Source: Shimia haliotis
GTDB lineage: Bacteria > Pseudomonadota > Alphaproteobacteria > Rhodobacterales > Rhodobacteraceae
Assembly: GCF_900114415.1 (NCBI RefSeq)
Contig: NZ_FOSZ01000001.1
Coordinates: forward strand, 496,001-560,000
Direction: 5' to 3'
Length of the DNA stretch: 64,000 bases
In this document: positions 19,178 through 29,290 of the stretch, piece by piece
Numbering within the stretch: the stretch's first letter is position 1
Layout of the letters: each line of letters begins with the position of its first letter
Translations under genes and position numbers: made by a program
Notes under the pieces: model-generated
Database searches by the model: none
The model's input: the letters and a program-made list of their open reading frames with translations, nothing else
What the model was told of the DNA's origin: nothing

Positions 19178-19854
19178 GCGTCGGTCCAGTTGATTGACGG
19201 CTCGCCGCGCGCGGCCAGCCAGCTATTGATGCGGGAAAACGGTTTTGATCCAAAGAAACCGCGCCGCGCCGACAAAGGCGAAGGATGGGCGGTTTCAATC
19301 ATCAGATGCCCGTTTTCAGGGTTAGTGCCATCATTAGGCGATGAAATGTGTGGCGCAAGGCTTTGTGCCTGTTTTCCCCAAAGAACATAGGCACAGGGTT
19401 TGGCCGACGTTGCGTTCAGCACCTGATGGCTTAGCCGTTGCCAGCCAAGATGTTTGTGCCCGTTGGCCTCGCCGGCTGGGACTGTGAGAACGGTGTTCAG
19501 AAGCAGCACGCCCTGATCTGCCCAAAACCGCACATCTGCGGTCATCGGGGCTTGGCCGATGTCGTCAATCATTTCTTTGTAGATGTTGGCCAGAGAGCGC
19601 GGCAACGGGGTGACATGTGGCTCAGCGGAAAAGGCCAGACCGTGGGCGTGTCCAGGTGTCGGATAGGGGTCCTGGCCGAGGATCACAACGCGCACTTTCG
19701 CAAGTGACGTGTGTTGGAATGCGGCAAAGATCCGATTTTCTGGCGGAAGGATATCACGCGGATCGGCGTCGAGTTGGGCGGCAATGGCGGGCAGGTCGTC
19801 CGTGAAAAACGGAAGATCTGCCCAATCGCCAAGGTTGGCCGTCGACAGGATCAT
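19174..19854 (-). CDS. ung: Uracil-DNA glycosylase (family 1)
   Basis: Ung removes uracil from DNA at the start of base-excision repair. The 226-residue protein has the water-activating motif GQDPYP with Asp62, LLLNTVLTV, and the DNA-intercalating [13 protein letters not shown] near the C-terminus with its catalytic His. It sits between trpD and trpC with 4-nt overlaps on both sides, so a DNA-repair gene is embedded in a tryptophan operon. No LexA box lies next to it. Confidence 0.95.
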   Translation of the reverse strand: MILSTANLGDWADLPFFTDDLPAIAAQLDADPRDILPPENRIFAAFQHTSLAKVRVVILGQDPYPTPGHAHGLAFSAEPHVTPLPRSLANIYKEMIDDIGQAPMTADVRFWADQGVLLLNTVLTVPAGEANGHKHLGWQRLSHQVLNATSAKPCAYVLWGKQAQSLAPHISSPNDGTNPENGHLMIETAHPSPLSARRGFFGSKPFSRINSWLAARGEPSINWTDA

Positions 19855-20870
19855 GCCGCCGAGGTGATGGCGGCGAGGGCTTCGACCTTGGATTTTGCCG
19901 CGCCGGAATCAATGCTTTCACGTGCCTTTTCAACGCCTTCGCGCAGATCGCTTGCCGCGTCGGCCACGACAAGCGCGGCGGCAGAGTTCAGCAGAACCGC
20001 GTCGCGATAGGCGTTCTGTGCGCCATCCAAAAGCGCGCGGAACGCATTGGCGTTGTCTTCGGGAGTGCCGCCAACGATGGCCTCAAACGGGTGTACAGGC
20101 AGGCCCGCGTCCTCGGGGTGAAGTTCCACGTCTTTCACGCTGCCGTCACGCTCCAGCGCCGAGACCCAGCTTACTCCGGTGATGGTCAACTCATCCGTGC
20201 CGTCAGAGCCGTGTACCAGCCATGCGCGCTCGGATCCGAGCTTGCCAAGCGTTTCGGCCATCGGGCGGATCAGATCACGGCTGAAAGCGCCGGTCAGCTG
20301 GCGTTTCACGCCCGCCGGATTGGTCAGCGGACCAAGTATGTTGAAAATCGTGCGGGTGCCGAGTTCGGCGCGGGTCGGCATCACATGAGCAATCGCCGGA
20401 TGGTGCATGGGCGCCATCATAAAGGCGATACCACAGGTTTTCAGCGCCTTTTCAACAACATCAGGTCCCACCATGACGTTGATGCCCATCTGGGTTTGCA
20501 CATCTGCGGTGCCGGATTTGGAGCTGAGGTTGCGGTTTCCGTGTTTGGCGACCGGCACGCCCGCGCCGGCGGTGACAAATGCCGTGGCGGTGGAAATGTT
20601 GAGCGTGTGTTTGCCATCGCCACCGGTGCCCACAATGTCGATCGCCCCATCAGGCGCGGAAACTGCGTTGCATTTGGCGCGCATCACGGCGGCCGCCGCC
20701 GCGTATTCGTCAACGGTTTCACCGCGGGTGCGCAGCGCCATCAGCAGGCCACCGATCTGGCTTGGCGTGGCTTCACCCTCAAACAGAATCGCAAAAGCGG
20801 TTTCGGCCTCGTCGCGAGTGAGCGGGCGTTCGGCGGCGGCCCCGATCAGGGGCTTGATTGCGTCGTTCAT
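19851..20870 (-). CDS. trpD: Anthranilate phosphoribosyltransferase
   Basis: TrpD joins anthranilate to PRPP, the second step of tryptophan synthesis. The 339-residue protein has the glycine-rich PRPP-binding [15 protein letters not shown] near residues 81-95, [15 protein letters not shown], and the anthranilate-site region MAPMHHPA. It overlaps trpG and ung by 4 nt each. It is not fused to the TrpG glutaminase as in enterics. Confidence 0.96.
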   Translation of the reverse strand: MNDAIKPLIGAAAERPLTRDEAETAFAILFEGEATPSQIGGLLMALRTRGETVDEYAAAAAVMRAKCNAVSAPDGAIDIVGTGGDGKHTLNISTATAFVTAGAGVPVAKHGNRNLSSKSGTADVQTQMGINVMVGPDVVEKALKTCGIAFMMAPMHHPAIAHVMPTRAELGTRTIFNILGPLTNPAGVKRQLTGAFSRDLIRPMAETLGKLGSERAWLVHGSDGTDELTITGVSWVSALERDGSVKDVELHPEDAGLPVHPFEAIVGGTPEDNANAFRALLDGAQNAYRDAVLLNSAAALVVADAASDLREGVEKARESIDSGAAKSKVEALAAITSAA

Positions 20871-21460
20871 GCGGCTGCGCCTTCTTTTTGCGGCATCAGG
20901 TCGAGGAAGTTCTGAAGCATTTTGTGGCCATGTTCGGAGGCAATGGACTCTGGGTGGAACTGCACGCCTTGGATGGGCAGGTCGCGGTGCTGAAAGCCCA
21001 TGATCACGCCATTGTCGAGTTCGGCTGTGATTTCCAGACAGTCAGGTAGAGTGTCGCGGTCCACCACCAGAGAATGATAGCGTGTGGCCTCAAACGGCGT
21101 GGGCAGGTCTTCGAACAGACCTTTGCCGGTGTGGTGCATGGTGCCCATTTTGCCGTGCACGATCTCGTCGCAGCGCACGACCTTGCCGCCAAAGGCCTGA
21201 CCGATGGTCTGATGTCCGAGGCACACACCCATCAGGGGCGTGCGGGTTTCGGCGGCGGCTTCGGTCAGGGCAAGGCAGATGCCTGCCTGATCAGGATCGC
21301 ATGGGCCGGGAGACAACAGGATACCCGCCGGATTCATACCCATTGCATCCTGTACAGTCAGTGCGTCGTTGCGCCAGACCTGTACGTCAGCGCCCAATTC
21401 GCCCAGATAGTGGACGAGGTTGTAGGTAAAGCTGTCGTAATTATCGATCAGGAGCAACAT
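20867..21460 (-). CDS. trpG: Anthranilate synthase glutaminase component
   Basis: TrpG supplies ammonia from glutamine to TrpE for anthranilate synthesis, and can also serve PabB. Begun at ATG 21460, after GGAAG, it is 197 residues and opens [16 protein letters not shown]. The class I amidotransferase triad is Cys80 in MGVCLGHQ, plus the His in VQFHPES and a following Glu. It is the first gene of the trpGD-ung-trpC-moaC-moeA run, while its partner trpE lies about 6 kb away. Confidence 0.95.
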   Translation of the reverse strand: MLLLIDNYDSFTYNLVHYLGELGADVQVWRNDALTVQDAMGMNPAGILLSPGPCDPDQAGICLALTEAAAETRTPLMGVCLGHQTIGQAFGGKVVRCDEIVHGKMGTMHHTGKGLFEDLPTPFEATRYHSLVVDRDTLPDCLEITAELDNGVIMGFQHRDLPIQGVQFHPESIASEHGHKMLQNFLDLMPQKEGAAA

Positions 21461-21627
21461 TTTGCATCTTCCGTGACTGTTGTGCGAAACAGGGTGGAGG
21501 CCGGGGCCTTGGTCGCGGTATACATGTTCAGGCTTGGGCCAGAGGGTCAAGGGGTGCACAGGCATGAAAGCCCCCTCAGAGACACAAAGAGCACGGGCTG
21601 GGCAAAGAGAATTGAGAGGCGACGGGC

Positions 21628-22965
21628 ATGGTGCGCGGAATTTTGTCAGGGATCATCTGGGGTGTTGTGGTGGTTGGCGGTGTGCTGGCGGTCGCGTCGC
21701 TATTGGCGCCTTTGCCAGCAACGGTTGCACCGCAGACCGAAGCGGCGGTTGGCACTGAGGGGCAGACCAGCGCGGCGGCGGCAAACGCGCCTGCGGCCGG
21801 TGGGGCCCTAGATGCCGACGTGGACGAGGCGATGGCAAGCGAAGTTGCCCAGGCTGAGGGCGGCGACGAGCCGGTCCTGAGCAGCACAGATTCGGCGCCG
21901 AAACCGGAAACCGGTGGCGGGGATGCCAGTTTGACGGCACCTGTTGCACCAGAGGGTGGCAGCGGTGTCGACGTGGGCAGCCCTGATGCGACTGCCGTTG
22001 AAGAGGAATTGTCGATCTCGACGAATCCGCCGCAACCGCAGGCTCCTCTGGTGGCAGAAGACAGTGCCTTTCCAACAGAAGACTCGTCGCTTTCGGTGAC
22101 GGACCCCGCGCCGACGCCGGAGGCGGAGGATGTGACTCCAGAAGCAGAAGAGGTGGCTCAGCCAGCAGACACAGAGGTGGCGGGGCAGTCGCTCCTTAAG
22201 CCTGCCGGATCGCTGGTGGAGGACAATGAAGAGCGCAAATCTTCGCGGTTGCCCAGCGTGGGTGATGGCACAGATGACGGTGTGGCCGGTGCCAGCAAAC
22301 CCTTTGTTGCCAATGCCGAACCCTTTGAAAATGTGGATGGAAAACCCATTATGTCGATCGTCCTGATCGATGAAGGCGCATCGGTCAATCTTGAGGCGCT
22401 GGCAGGATTTCCCTATCCACTCAGCATTGCGCTTTCGACCCTTGATCCTGACGTGGCCACCAAGGCCGCGCAATACCGCGCGCAGGGGTTTGAAGTGTTG
22501 GCCATGGTTGATCTGCCGGCTGCCGCGGGCGCGGCTGATGTAGAGGTCGCAATGCAGGCGCACTTGACTGTGTCCTCTGATTTCGTGGGTATCATGGAAG
22601 GTGTGGGCGACGGTCTGCAGGGGGCCAAAGTGGTCAGCGATCAGGTCACGGATGTGGCGCTGAACGAGGGCTACGGTCTGGTGCTGTTCTCGCAGGGGCT
22701 CAACACGGCGCAGAAGCTTGCGGCGAAAGAGGGCGTGCCCAGTGCCAGCGTGTTCCGCGATTTTGACGGCAAAGGTCAGAGTGCGATTGTGATCCGGCGT
22801 TTTCTGGATCAGGCGGCGTTTAAGGCACCGCAGGAAAACGGCGTTGTCATGGTTGGGCGTTTGCGTGACGACACGATTTCGGCCTTGGTGCTTTGGGGCT
22901 TGCAGGATCGCGCGGGCACCGTTGCATTGGCGCCGGTATCGTCGGCATTGAGCACCTTGAACTGA
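21628..22965 (+). CDS. Divergent polysaccharide deacetylase family protein (YibQ-like)
   Basis: The 445-residue protein has an N-terminal membrane anchor (about residues 6-30) and a long low-complexity linker rich in Ala, Pro, Glu and Ser (about 30-215). A C-terminal globular domain begins near [11 protein letters not shown] and resembles the divergent polysaccharide deacetylase family PF04748. The domain keeps the fold-like pattern of [24 protein letters not shown] and [12 protein letters not shown]. It is probably periplasmic and acts on cell-wall or exopolysaccharide sugars. The substrate is unknown. It diverges from trpG. Confidence 0.78.
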   Translation: MVRGILSGIIWGVVVVGGVLAVASLLAPLPATVAPQTEAAVGTEGQTSAAAANAPAAGGALDADVDEAMASEVAQAEGGDEPVLSSTDSAPKPETGGGDASLTAPVAPEGGSGVDVGSPDATAVEEELSISTNPPQPQAPLVAEDSAFPTEDSSLSVTDPAPTPEAEDVTPEAEEVAQPADTEVAGQSLLKPAGSLVEDNEERKSSRLPSVGDGTDDGVAGASKPFVANAEPFENVDGKPIMSIVLIDEGASVNLEALAGFPYPLSIALSTLDPDVATKAAQYRAQGFEVLAMVDLPAAAGAADVEVAMQAHLTVSSDFVGIMEGVGDGLQGAKVVSDQVTDVALNEGYGLVLFSQGLNTAQKLAAKEGVPSASVFRDFDGKGQSAIVIRRFLDQAAFKAPQENGVVMVGRLRDDTISALVLWGLQDRAGTVALAPVSSALSTLN

Positions 22966-23106
22966 GGCGGGAAACCCTGTCGGTATCCTGTCGGTAACGC
23001 GTCGGTGTTTATTGGTGCGGTGTTTACGTGGCGTCCGGCCTTGGGAATTTGTGTACATACCAAGCGCGATGGCTAAGCTCTTCTTCATGGGAAGAGGAGA
23101 CTGGCC

Positions 23107-23907
23107 ATGCCGTATGCCGACCTGAACGGAGCGCATATCCACTACACCGACACAGGCGGGGATGGGCCCGCTGTGGTTTTCAGCCACGGATTGCTGCATC
23201 ACGGCGGCATGTTTGCCGCGCAGGTGGCGCATCTGGAGGATCGGTTTCGGGTGATCACCTTTGACCATCGCGGTCAGGGCAAAAGTGGTGTCACCGAAGG
23301 CGGCTATGATCTGGACACGCTGTGCGAAGATGCAGCGGCGTTGATCAGCCATTTGGGCGCGGGGCCGTGTCACTTTGTCGGGCTGTCGATGGGGGGCATG
23401 GTTGGAATGCGGCTGGCGGCGCGGCGGCCGGAGCTGGTGAGAACGATGGTGCTGCTTAACACGTCGGCGGAACAGGAACCGGCATCCAACCTGCCCAAAT
23501 ACAAACTGATGGCTTTTTGTGCGCGGTGGCTGGGTCTGGGATCGGTTGTCGGTGGGGCGATGAAGTCGATGTTTGGCGAGACCTTTTTGAATGACCCTGA
23601 TCGGTCGCAAGAACGGGCGTATTGGCGGCGGTCAATGGCGTCAGGAAACCGGATCGGCGTCACGCGCGCCGTGGCTGCGGTGTTTTCCAGAGACAGTTGT
23701 GAAGCGTTGCTGGGACAGATTGATGTGCCGGTCGGGATCGGTGCAGGCGCGGAAGATGTGGCGACCGTGCCGGAGAAATCCGAAAGAATTGCGGCCGAGA
23801 TCACCGGCGCAGAGCTTGTGATTTTCCAAGGCGCAGGACATTCCAGTACAATCGAAACACCGGATCAGGTGAACGCCCTGATTGACGCGACAGTCGCGCG
23901 GGGGTGA
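23107..23907 (+). CDS. Alpha/beta hydrolase
   Basis: A 266-residue alpha/beta hydrolase with nucleophile Ser94 in GLSMGG, the oxyanion strand VVFSHGLLHH, and the catalytic His in GAGHSSTIETP near residue 242. The order and lengths resemble 3-oxoadipate enol-lactonase-like and other small-molecule hydrolases, but the substrate cannot be told. ATG 23107 is preceded by GGAAGAGGAG. It ends in a hairpin shared with the convergent transglycosylase gene. Confidence 0.85.
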   Translation: MPYADLNGAHIHYTDTGGDGPAVVFSHGLLHHGGMFAAQVAHLEDRFRVITFDHRGQGKSGVTEGGYDLDTLCEDAAALISHLGAGPCHFVGLSMGGMVGMRLAARRPELVRTMVLLNTSAEQEPASNLPKYKLMAFCARWLGLGSVVGGAMKSMFGETFLNDPDRSQERAYWRRSMASGNRIGVTRAVAAVFSRDSCEALLGQIDVPVGIGAGAEDVATVPEKSERIAAEITGAELVIFQGAGHSSTIETPDQVNALIDATVARG

Positions 23908-23935
23908 GGGCAAAATTCGCTGCGAGAATTTGCCC
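23908..23935. terminator. Possible bidirectional hairpin between convergent genes
   Basis: GGGCAAAATTC and GAATTTGCCC pair with one bulged A around a 7-nt loop. It overlaps or abuts the stop of the alpha/beta hydrolase gene and lies before the 3' end of the transglycosylase gene on the other strand. Confidence 0.5.
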
Positions 23936-23978
23936 CGCTTGTTTGCGGCCTAGACGTCTGCGCCCTGAGATAGGACCG

Positions 23979-25130
23979 TCAGGCCAGAGATTTGAGCAGG
24001 GACTGTGATGGGTCGCCCGTGGGTTCAAGGCCAAGGCTGCGTTGATAATCGGCGATCGCGGCGCGGGATTTTGGCCCCAAAACGCCATCTGCGCCGCCGG
24101 TATCAAACCCGCGGGCGGTCAGGCGCGTTTGCAGGGCGATGCGGTCATCCTTGGTCAGCCCGTATTGGTCGGGCGGGAACGCTGTATGCAAAGGGCCTGC
24201 GCCGCCGATACGGTCTGCCAAATGGCCGACGCCAATCGCATAGCTGTCGGAGTTGTTGTAACGTTTGATGGCTTTGAAGTTGCCGGTCACGGCAAAGCGC
24301 GGGCCGCCAGCTTGGGGCTGGATCACGTTTGAGGCGCTTTCGCTTGCGCGCAATTCGCGGCCCCACTTGGTGCCACGAGACCAGCCGTTCTTTTGCAGGT
24401 AGGCCGCGGTCGAGGCCAGCGCATCGGATGGATCATCGGACCAGATGTCACGGCGTCCGTCGCCAGTATAGTCCACCGCGAAGGCCTGATAGCTGGTCGG
24501 GATAAACTGAGTGTGGCCCATGGCACCGGCCCAACTGCCGGTCATACGGTTCACGGTGATGTCGCCGTTTTGCAGGATCTTGAGCGCGGCGATGAGTTGT
24601 TTTTCATAAAACGCCCCGCGACGTCCGTCAAAAGCCAGCGTTGAAGTGGCGGAAATCACCGGAATGTCGCCCTTGCGCTCGCCATAGTAGCTCTCAAGCC
24701 CCCAGATCGCACAGATGATTTCGGCGTCCACGCCGTAGGATTGTTCGAGGTTTTGCAATGTGGTGCGGTGCCTTGAGAAGGCGGCGCGCCCTTTGGTGAT
24801 GCGTTCATCAGAGGCGGCAATGGAGAGGTAATCTTCGAGTGTGCGGGTGAATTCCGTTTGGTTGCGGTCACGCTTGATCACGCCGGGCAAATAGCCGGTG
24901 TCACGGAACGCGGCGTTGAGTGTGCTTTCGGTGATGCCCTGCGACAGCGCGCGTCCACGGAAGCCTGCAACCCACGCCGCATAGTCGCGGTTCAGTTGCG
25001 GCTGCAAATCCGGCGGCAGTGATTTGGGGCCGGCAATGGCGGCTGTGGAGGTGGTGGACAGCGTGCTTTGGCAGGCGCTGAGGGTCAGGGCGGCGAGGCC
25101 GAAGGTGACATTGCGACGGGTGATACTCAT
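23979..25130 (-). CDS. Lytic murein transglycosylase, lipoprotein (MltB/SltB type) with peptidoglycan-binding domain
   Basis: Lytic transglycosylases cut the glycan chain of peptidoglycan without water. Started at ATG 25130 the 383-residue protein has a basic N-terminus and a lipobox LSAC with lipidation Cys20. The SLT_2/MltB domain carries the catalytic Glu146 in IWGLESYYG, then MGHTQFIPTSYQ and DYTGDGRRD. The C-terminal 60 residues match the PG_binding_1 repeat (DGVLGPKSRAAIADYQ). It is probably anchored in the outer membrane. Confidence 0.93.
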   Translation of the reverse strand: MSITRRNVTFGLAALTLSACQSTLSTTSTAAIAGPKSLPPDLQPQLNRDYAAWVAGFRGRALSQGITESTLNAAFRDTGYLPGVIKRDRNQTEFTRTLEDYLSIAASDERITKGRAAFSRHRTTLQNLEQSYGVDAEIICAIWGLESYYGERKGDIPVISATSTLAFDGRRGAFYEKQLIAALKILQNGDITVNRMTGSWAGAMGHTQFIPTSYQAFAVDYTGDGRRDIWSDDPSDALASTAAYLQKNGWSRGTKWGRELRASESASNVIQPQAGGPRFAVTGNFKAIKRYNNSDSYAIGVGHLADRIGGAGPLHTAFPPDQYGLTKDDRIALQTRLTARGFDTGGADGVLGPKSRAAIADYQRSLGLEPTGDPSQSLLKSLA

Positions 25131-25206
25131 GAAACTGCTCTTGTTTGCCAAGTTTGTTGGTGAGCAGTTTGGCAGAGAAATGGGCGAGGGGGAATGCTGG
25201 AAAAGG

Positions 25207-25232
25207 AAAGGGGAGCCCGAAAGCTCCCCTTT
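25207..25232 (-). terminator. Terminator downstream of the cyclic-nucleotide phosphodiesterase gene
   Basis: AAGGGGAGC and GCTCCCCTT pair around a CCGAAA loop, followed on the plus strand by TT and on the minus strand by TCCTTTTCC. It lies 20 bases beyond the phosphodiesterase stop. Confidence 0.75.
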
Positions 25233-25253
25233 TGACTTTGGATTTGCGCTGGG

Positions 25254-27215
25254 TCAGAGATCAATGCGGAACCGAGCGAACCCGTCGGGGCCTTCGCCAG
25301 CGGGCGCGATGGTCACGCCTTCAACGTCTGCCGCGTAATCCGCCGCTTTGGGGCCGGTATCAAACAGGACCGATGTGCCAGGTAGCGGTGCGAAGGTCCA
25401 GTTGGCGTCGGCGCGCGGGCTGATTGTGCCCTTTTCCACGATATAGCGCACGATCACGTCGCGGTTGGTGTCAGGGCCTTCAAACACCACTGTGTCGCCC
25501 ATGGCGCCGGGGAATTTGCCACCACCGCCAGCGCGGTAGTTGTTGGTCGCAACGATGAATTCCGCATTCATATCAAGAGGTTTGCCGTCAAACATCAGGT
25601 TCACGATGCGGTTGGCATCCGCGTTCACGAGGTTGCCCTTGGGGTCAAACATGGATGGCTGACTGAGGTCGATCTGGTAGGTCACGCCGTCCATCACATC
25701 GTAGTTGTAGGACGGGAAATCAGGGTTCAGCAGCACCTGATCTGCCTTGCCCGCCTCGACCTGATTGAAGATACCGGCAGAGCGTTCGAGCCAGTTCTTG
25801 ACCTCTTGGCCGGTCACGCGCACCGCACGCACCGTGTTGGGGTAGAGATAGAGATCAGACACGTTCTTGATCGCCACATCACCTTTGGCCACATCGGTAT
25901 AGTACTCGGGCCCACCACGACCACCGGCCTTGAAGGGCGCTGCGGCAGACAGGATCGGCAGGCCTTCGTGTTCGGTGCCTTTCATCATCTGCTCGATGTA
26001 CCAAAGCTGAGCAATCGACACGATCTGAACGGAAGGGTCGTCAGCGACCAGCGCAAAATAGCTGTGCAGAGGTGCGTCGGTCTTGCCCACGGCACGTCGC
26101 ACGTAAGCCAGTGTGGCATCGTGTTCGGCCTGAACCGAGGCGAGAACGGTTTCCTGACTGTCCACCAGCGCGGTGATCGAGCGGTCCTCGTTGCGTTTGG
26201 AGATCGGGCGGGCCTCAGAGGTGTGGCTGACGATTTTCCATTCGTTGCCGGAGCGTTCCAGCATCAGGTCAATCAGGCCCAGATGGCTGCCCCAGAAACC
26301 GCCCATGGCGGCCGGTTTGCCCATCAGGGTGCCGTTGGCCACGTCTACGCCTGCCATGCCGTCATAGGCGGAGGAGGGGAAAACACGGTGGTGGTGGCCG
26401 GTGAGAACAGCGTCGATGCCGTCAATCGCGGCGAGCGGGACCGAGGCGTTTTCCATTCCGTCGCTGTGATCGGCCGCGCCAATGCCGGAGTGGCTGAGCG
26501 CGATGATCAGATCGCAGCCTTGTTCTTTCATCACCGGAACATAGGCCTTGGCGGTTTCGACAATGTCGCGCGCCATGACGTTGCCCTCTAGGTGGCGACG
26601 GTCCCAGTTCATGACTTGTGGCGGCACAAAGCCGATGAGGCCGACTTTGATCGGGTGTTTCTCACCCGCACCATCGGTCACTTCGCGGTCCATGATCACG
26701 TAAGGCTTGATCAGGGTTTTGTCCTGCGTCGGGCTGCCGCCCATTTCGAGCGCGACGTTGGAGCAGATCACGGGGAAATCGGCGCCTGCGAGCGACTTCA
26801 TCAGAAAGTCGATGCCGTAGTTGAATTCGTGGTTGCCTAGCGTTGAGGCATCAAACCCCACGGCGTTCATCGCTTGAATCACAGGGTGCATGTCGCCTTC
26901 TTTCATGCCCCGCTCATAAGCGATGTAGTCGCCCATCGGGTTGCCTTGAAGGAAGTCGCCATTGTCGATCAGCATGGAGTTGGTGGCCTCATCGCGGATG
27001 GATTTCACGATGGAGGCGGTGCGGGCGAGGCCCACAGTGTCGCGTGGTTTGTCGGCGTAGTAGTCATAGGGAAAGACATGCACGTGCAGGTCGGTGGTTT
27101 CCATGATCCGAAGGTGAGCCTGATTTGTGGCTGCGTGGGCGGAGAAAGGGTGCACGGCGATAAAGCCTGCGGTGGCGCCGAGGAAATGACGGCGGGATAG
27201 GGTGAATTGGGACAT
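25254..27215 (-). CDS. cpdB: 2',3'-cyclic-nucleotide 2'-phosphodiesterase/3'-nucleotidase (periplasmic)
   Basis: The enzyme hydrolyses 2',3'-cyclic nucleotides and 3'-nucleotides in the periplasm to salvage phosphate and nucleosides. Begun at ATG 27215 it is 653 residues, with a twin-arginine-type signal SRRHFLGATAGF. The calcineurin-like metallophosphatase motifs are TTDLHVH, DNGDFLQGNP, GNHEFNYG and GHHH. The C-terminal 5'-nucleotidase domain follows from about residue 370. Tat export fits a metal-loaded, pre-folded enzyme. It ends in a clear terminator. Confidence 0.93.
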   Translation of the reverse strand: MSQFTLSRRHFLGATAGFIAVHPFSAHAATNQAHLRIMETTDLHVHVFPYDYYADKPRDTVGLARTASIVKSIRDEATNSMLIDNGDFLQGNPMGDYIAYERGMKEGDMHPVIQAMNAVGFDASTLGNHEFNYGIDFLMKSLAGADFPVICSNVALEMGGSPTQDKTLIKPYVIMDREVTDGAGEKHPIKVGLIGFVPPQVMNWDRRHLEGNVMARDIVETAKAYVPVMKEQGCDLIIALSHSGIGAADHSDGMENASVPLAAIDGIDAVLTGHHHRVFPSSAYDGMAGVDVANGTLMGKPAAMGGFWGSHLGLIDLMLERSGNEWKIVSHTSEARPISKRNEDRSITALVDSQETVLASVQAEHDATLAYVRRAVGKTDAPLHSYFALVADDPSVQIVSIAQLWYIEQMMKGTEHEGLPILSAAAPFKAGGRGGPEYYTDVAKGDVAIKNVSDLYLYPNTVRAVRVTGQEVKNWLERSAGIFNQVEAGKADQVLLNPDFPSYNYDVMDGVTYQIDLSQPSMFDPKGNLVNADANRIVNLMFDGKPLDMNAEFIVATNNYRAGGGGKFPGAMGDTVVFEGPDTNRDVIVRYIVEKGTISPRADANWTFAPLPGTSVLFDTGPKAADYAADVEGVTIAPAGEGPDGFARFRIDL

Positions 27216-27426
27216 GGAACCCTCGCTAGTGTTGAAACAGGTGGGCGTCTGGGCTTGGCCGACGCGTATGATCTTGGGGTAATACGGGAAGTGTAACACC
27301 AGTTTGACCGACTGGACAAATTATCATGATGCTGTGCGCAGCCTTTGGTCACTTGCAAAACGTGGCCCGTCTGTCACGGTGGGTACAAGGCCAACGTGGA
27401 TGATCGTCAATGGGGGACCTAAGATC

Positions 27427-27603
27427 ATGAAATACGTTCCAAAAGAAACCACCGATGATGACCTGATCCAGCAGTATCTGGACAAAGGCGGCAAGGTCAG
27501 CAAGGGCAAGACCAAGCCTTTGGCCTATGATCTTGGTATCAGCAAAGGCACATGGGGCAACAAGCTGACCAAAGAAGAGAAAGAGGCCAAAGGCTTGAAA
27601 TAA
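27427..27603 (+). CDS. Small lysine-rich hypothetical protein, 58 residues
   Basis: A 58-residue charged protein, MKYVPKETTDDD... ending EEKEAKGLK. Thirteen lysines give it a basic tail, and the middle (DKGGKVSKGKTKP, then LGISKGTWGNKLTKEEK) suggests a short helix-turn segment. GGGGGACC precedes ATG 27427 by about 10 bases. The frame extends upstream to 27304, but that part looks non-coding. I cannot assign a function. It is divergent from the phosphodiesterase gene and convergent with trpE. Confidence 0.55.
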   Translation: MKYVPKETTDDDLIQQYLDKGGKVSKGKTKPLAYDLGISKGTWGNKLTKEEKEAKGLK

Positions 27604-27713
27604 GCGTCAGTGGATTGGTTCAGCGTCCAGATCGATTGACGCCGGACGTTAGCCTGCTTCTTTGATGATCTTGGTGTCAAAGGCTGACAAGCAAAGCCGG
27701 TGAAGGCTCTGGC

Positions 27714-27750
27714 ATCGGGCACCGCGACGTCTTGTGTTGCGGTGCCTGAT
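27714..27750 (-). terminator. Hairpin downstream of trpE
   Basis: ATCGGGCACCGC and GCGGTGCCTGAT form a 12-bp stem with one wobble pair around a 13-nt loop, about 14 bases beyond the trpE stop on the minus strand. No strong T-run follows. Confidence 0.5.
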
Positions 27751-27763
27751 CCTGATGTGTCTG

Positions 27764-29275
27764 TTACGTATTCCCGTTGCCGGTAAACCGCGCCGCGTCG
27801 GCTGCTGCGCGGCGGATGGCGTTGGATTTGTGCACAGTCTCCATGTACTCGGATTCCGGATCGCTGTCGTAAACAACGCCGCCACCGGCCTGAATGTAGA
27901 GCTTCTGATCTTTCACAATCGCCGTGCGCAGCGCGATACAGATGTCCATGTCGCCGCCTGAGCTGAAGTAACCCACGCCACCGCCATAGATGCCGCGTTT
28001 TTCGGGCTCCAACTCGTCAATGATCTCCATCGCGCGCACTTTGGGCGCCCCGGACACGGTGCCAGCCGGCATGCCAGCAAAAAACGCATCTAGCGCGTCT
28101 TTGTCGTCAGACAGTTCGCCCACCACGTTGGATACGATGTGCATCACATGGCTGTAGCGTTCGATGATGAATTTCTCAGTCGGGCGCACGGTGCCGATTT
28201 TGGCGACACGGCCTGTGTCATTGCGGCCGAGATCAAGCAGCATGAGGTGCTCTGCGAGCTCTTTCTTGTCTGCCAGAAGGTCTTCTTCGAGGGCCTTGTC
28301 TTCTTCTGGCGTCGCGCCGCGGGGACGGGTGCCAGCGATGGGGCGAATGGTGACTTCGTCGCCAAAAACCCGCACCAGAATTTCGGGGCTTGCACCAATC
28401 ACCTGATAGCCGCCGAAGTTGAAGTAGAACATAAACGGCGAGGGGTTGGTGCGGCGCAAAGAGCGGTAGAGCGCAAAGGGCGGTTGGCGGAATTCCTGTG
28501 TCCAGCGCTGTGCCGGCACCACCTGAAAGATGTCGCCCGCGCGGATGTAGTCTTTGGCCTTCTCGACAGCGGCCATATAGCCTTCTTTGGTGAAGTTGCT
28601 GACCGGAGCGCTGTCCTCATGGGCTTCGCCCAGATCACGGGCGGCCTGTGGCATTGCACGTTCCAGATCACGCACTGCATCCATAACGCGTTCGGCGGCC
28701 TGCGCATAAGCGGCTTTGGCAGATTGCCCATCGCTGACCCATGCGGGCGAGACAACTGTCACTTCTCCTTTGACACCATCCAGCACGGCAACCACCGAGG
28801 GGCGCATCATGCAGGCGTCGGGCAGGCCGAGCGGATCGGGGTTCACGTTTGGCAGATGTTCGACCAGACGGATCATGTCATAGCCGAGATAGCCAAACAG
28901 CCCTGCGGAGGCCTGTGGCAGGTCTTCGGGCAGGTCAATGCGGCTTTCGGCGATCAGCGCGCGCAGATTGTCCAGCGGGTTGCCGCCTTGATCCTCAAAC
29001 GCGTCCCCATCAAAGCGGGCATGACGGTTTAGGCGGCTGGTCTCACCACGGCATTGCCAGATCAGGTCGGGTTTCATGCCGATAATGGAGTAGCGACCGC
29101 GGACTTCGCCGCCGGTCACGGATTCAAGCATGAAGGCATCCTTGTGGGCGCCGGTCAGCTTGAGCATCAGCGAAACAGGCGTGTCCAGATCGGCCGCAAG
29201 ACGGGCATAGACCACCTGATTTTCGCCCGCATCATAGGCGCGGGCGAACTCGTCAAAGGAGGGGACAAGATCCAT
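27764..29275 (-). CDS. trpE: Anthranilate synthase component I
   Basis: TrpE makes anthranilate from chorismate using ammonia from TrpG. The 503-residue protein has the N-terminal feedback domain (LMLKLTGAHKDAFMLESVTGG) and the C-terminal chorismate-binding domain with IAGTRPRGATPEED, DLGRNDTGRVAKIG, FAGMPAGTVSGAPKVRAMEI and GGGVGYFSSGGDMD. It follows the PpiD-like gene by 15 bases with no leader region, so classical Trp-leader attenuation is not encoded just upstream. trpGDC lie about 6 kb away on the same strand. Confidence 0.96.
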   Translation of the reverse strand: MDLVPSFDEFARAYDAGENQVVYARLAADLDTPVSLMLKLTGAHKDAFMLESVTGGEVRGRYSIIGMKPDLIWQCRGETSRLNRHARFDGDAFEDQGGNPLDNLRALIAESRIDLPEDLPQASAGLFGYLGYDMIRLVEHLPNVNPDPLGLPDACMMRPSVVAVLDGVKGEVTVVSPAWVSDGQSAKAAYAQAAERVMDAVRDLERAMPQAARDLGEAHEDSAPVSNFTKEGYMAAVEKAKDYIRAGDIFQVVPAQRWTQEFRQPPFALYRSLRRTNPSPFMFYFNFGGYQVIGASPEILVRVFGDEVTIRPIAGTRPRGATPEEDKALEEDLLADKKELAEHLMLLDLGRNDTGRVAKIGTVRPTEKFIIERYSHVMHIVSNVVGELSDDKDALDAFFAGMPAGTVSGAPKVRAMEIIDELEPEKRGIYGGGVGYFSSGGDMDICIALRTAIVKDQKLYIQAGGGVVYDSDPESEYMETVHKSNAIRRAAADAARFTGNGNT

Positions 29276-29290
29276 GGGATCAGGCCTTTC

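Noticed and set aside
21808..23610. 600-codon minus-strand frame across the YibQ-like and hydrolase genes
   Set aside because: Shadow frame; no motif or start site supports it.
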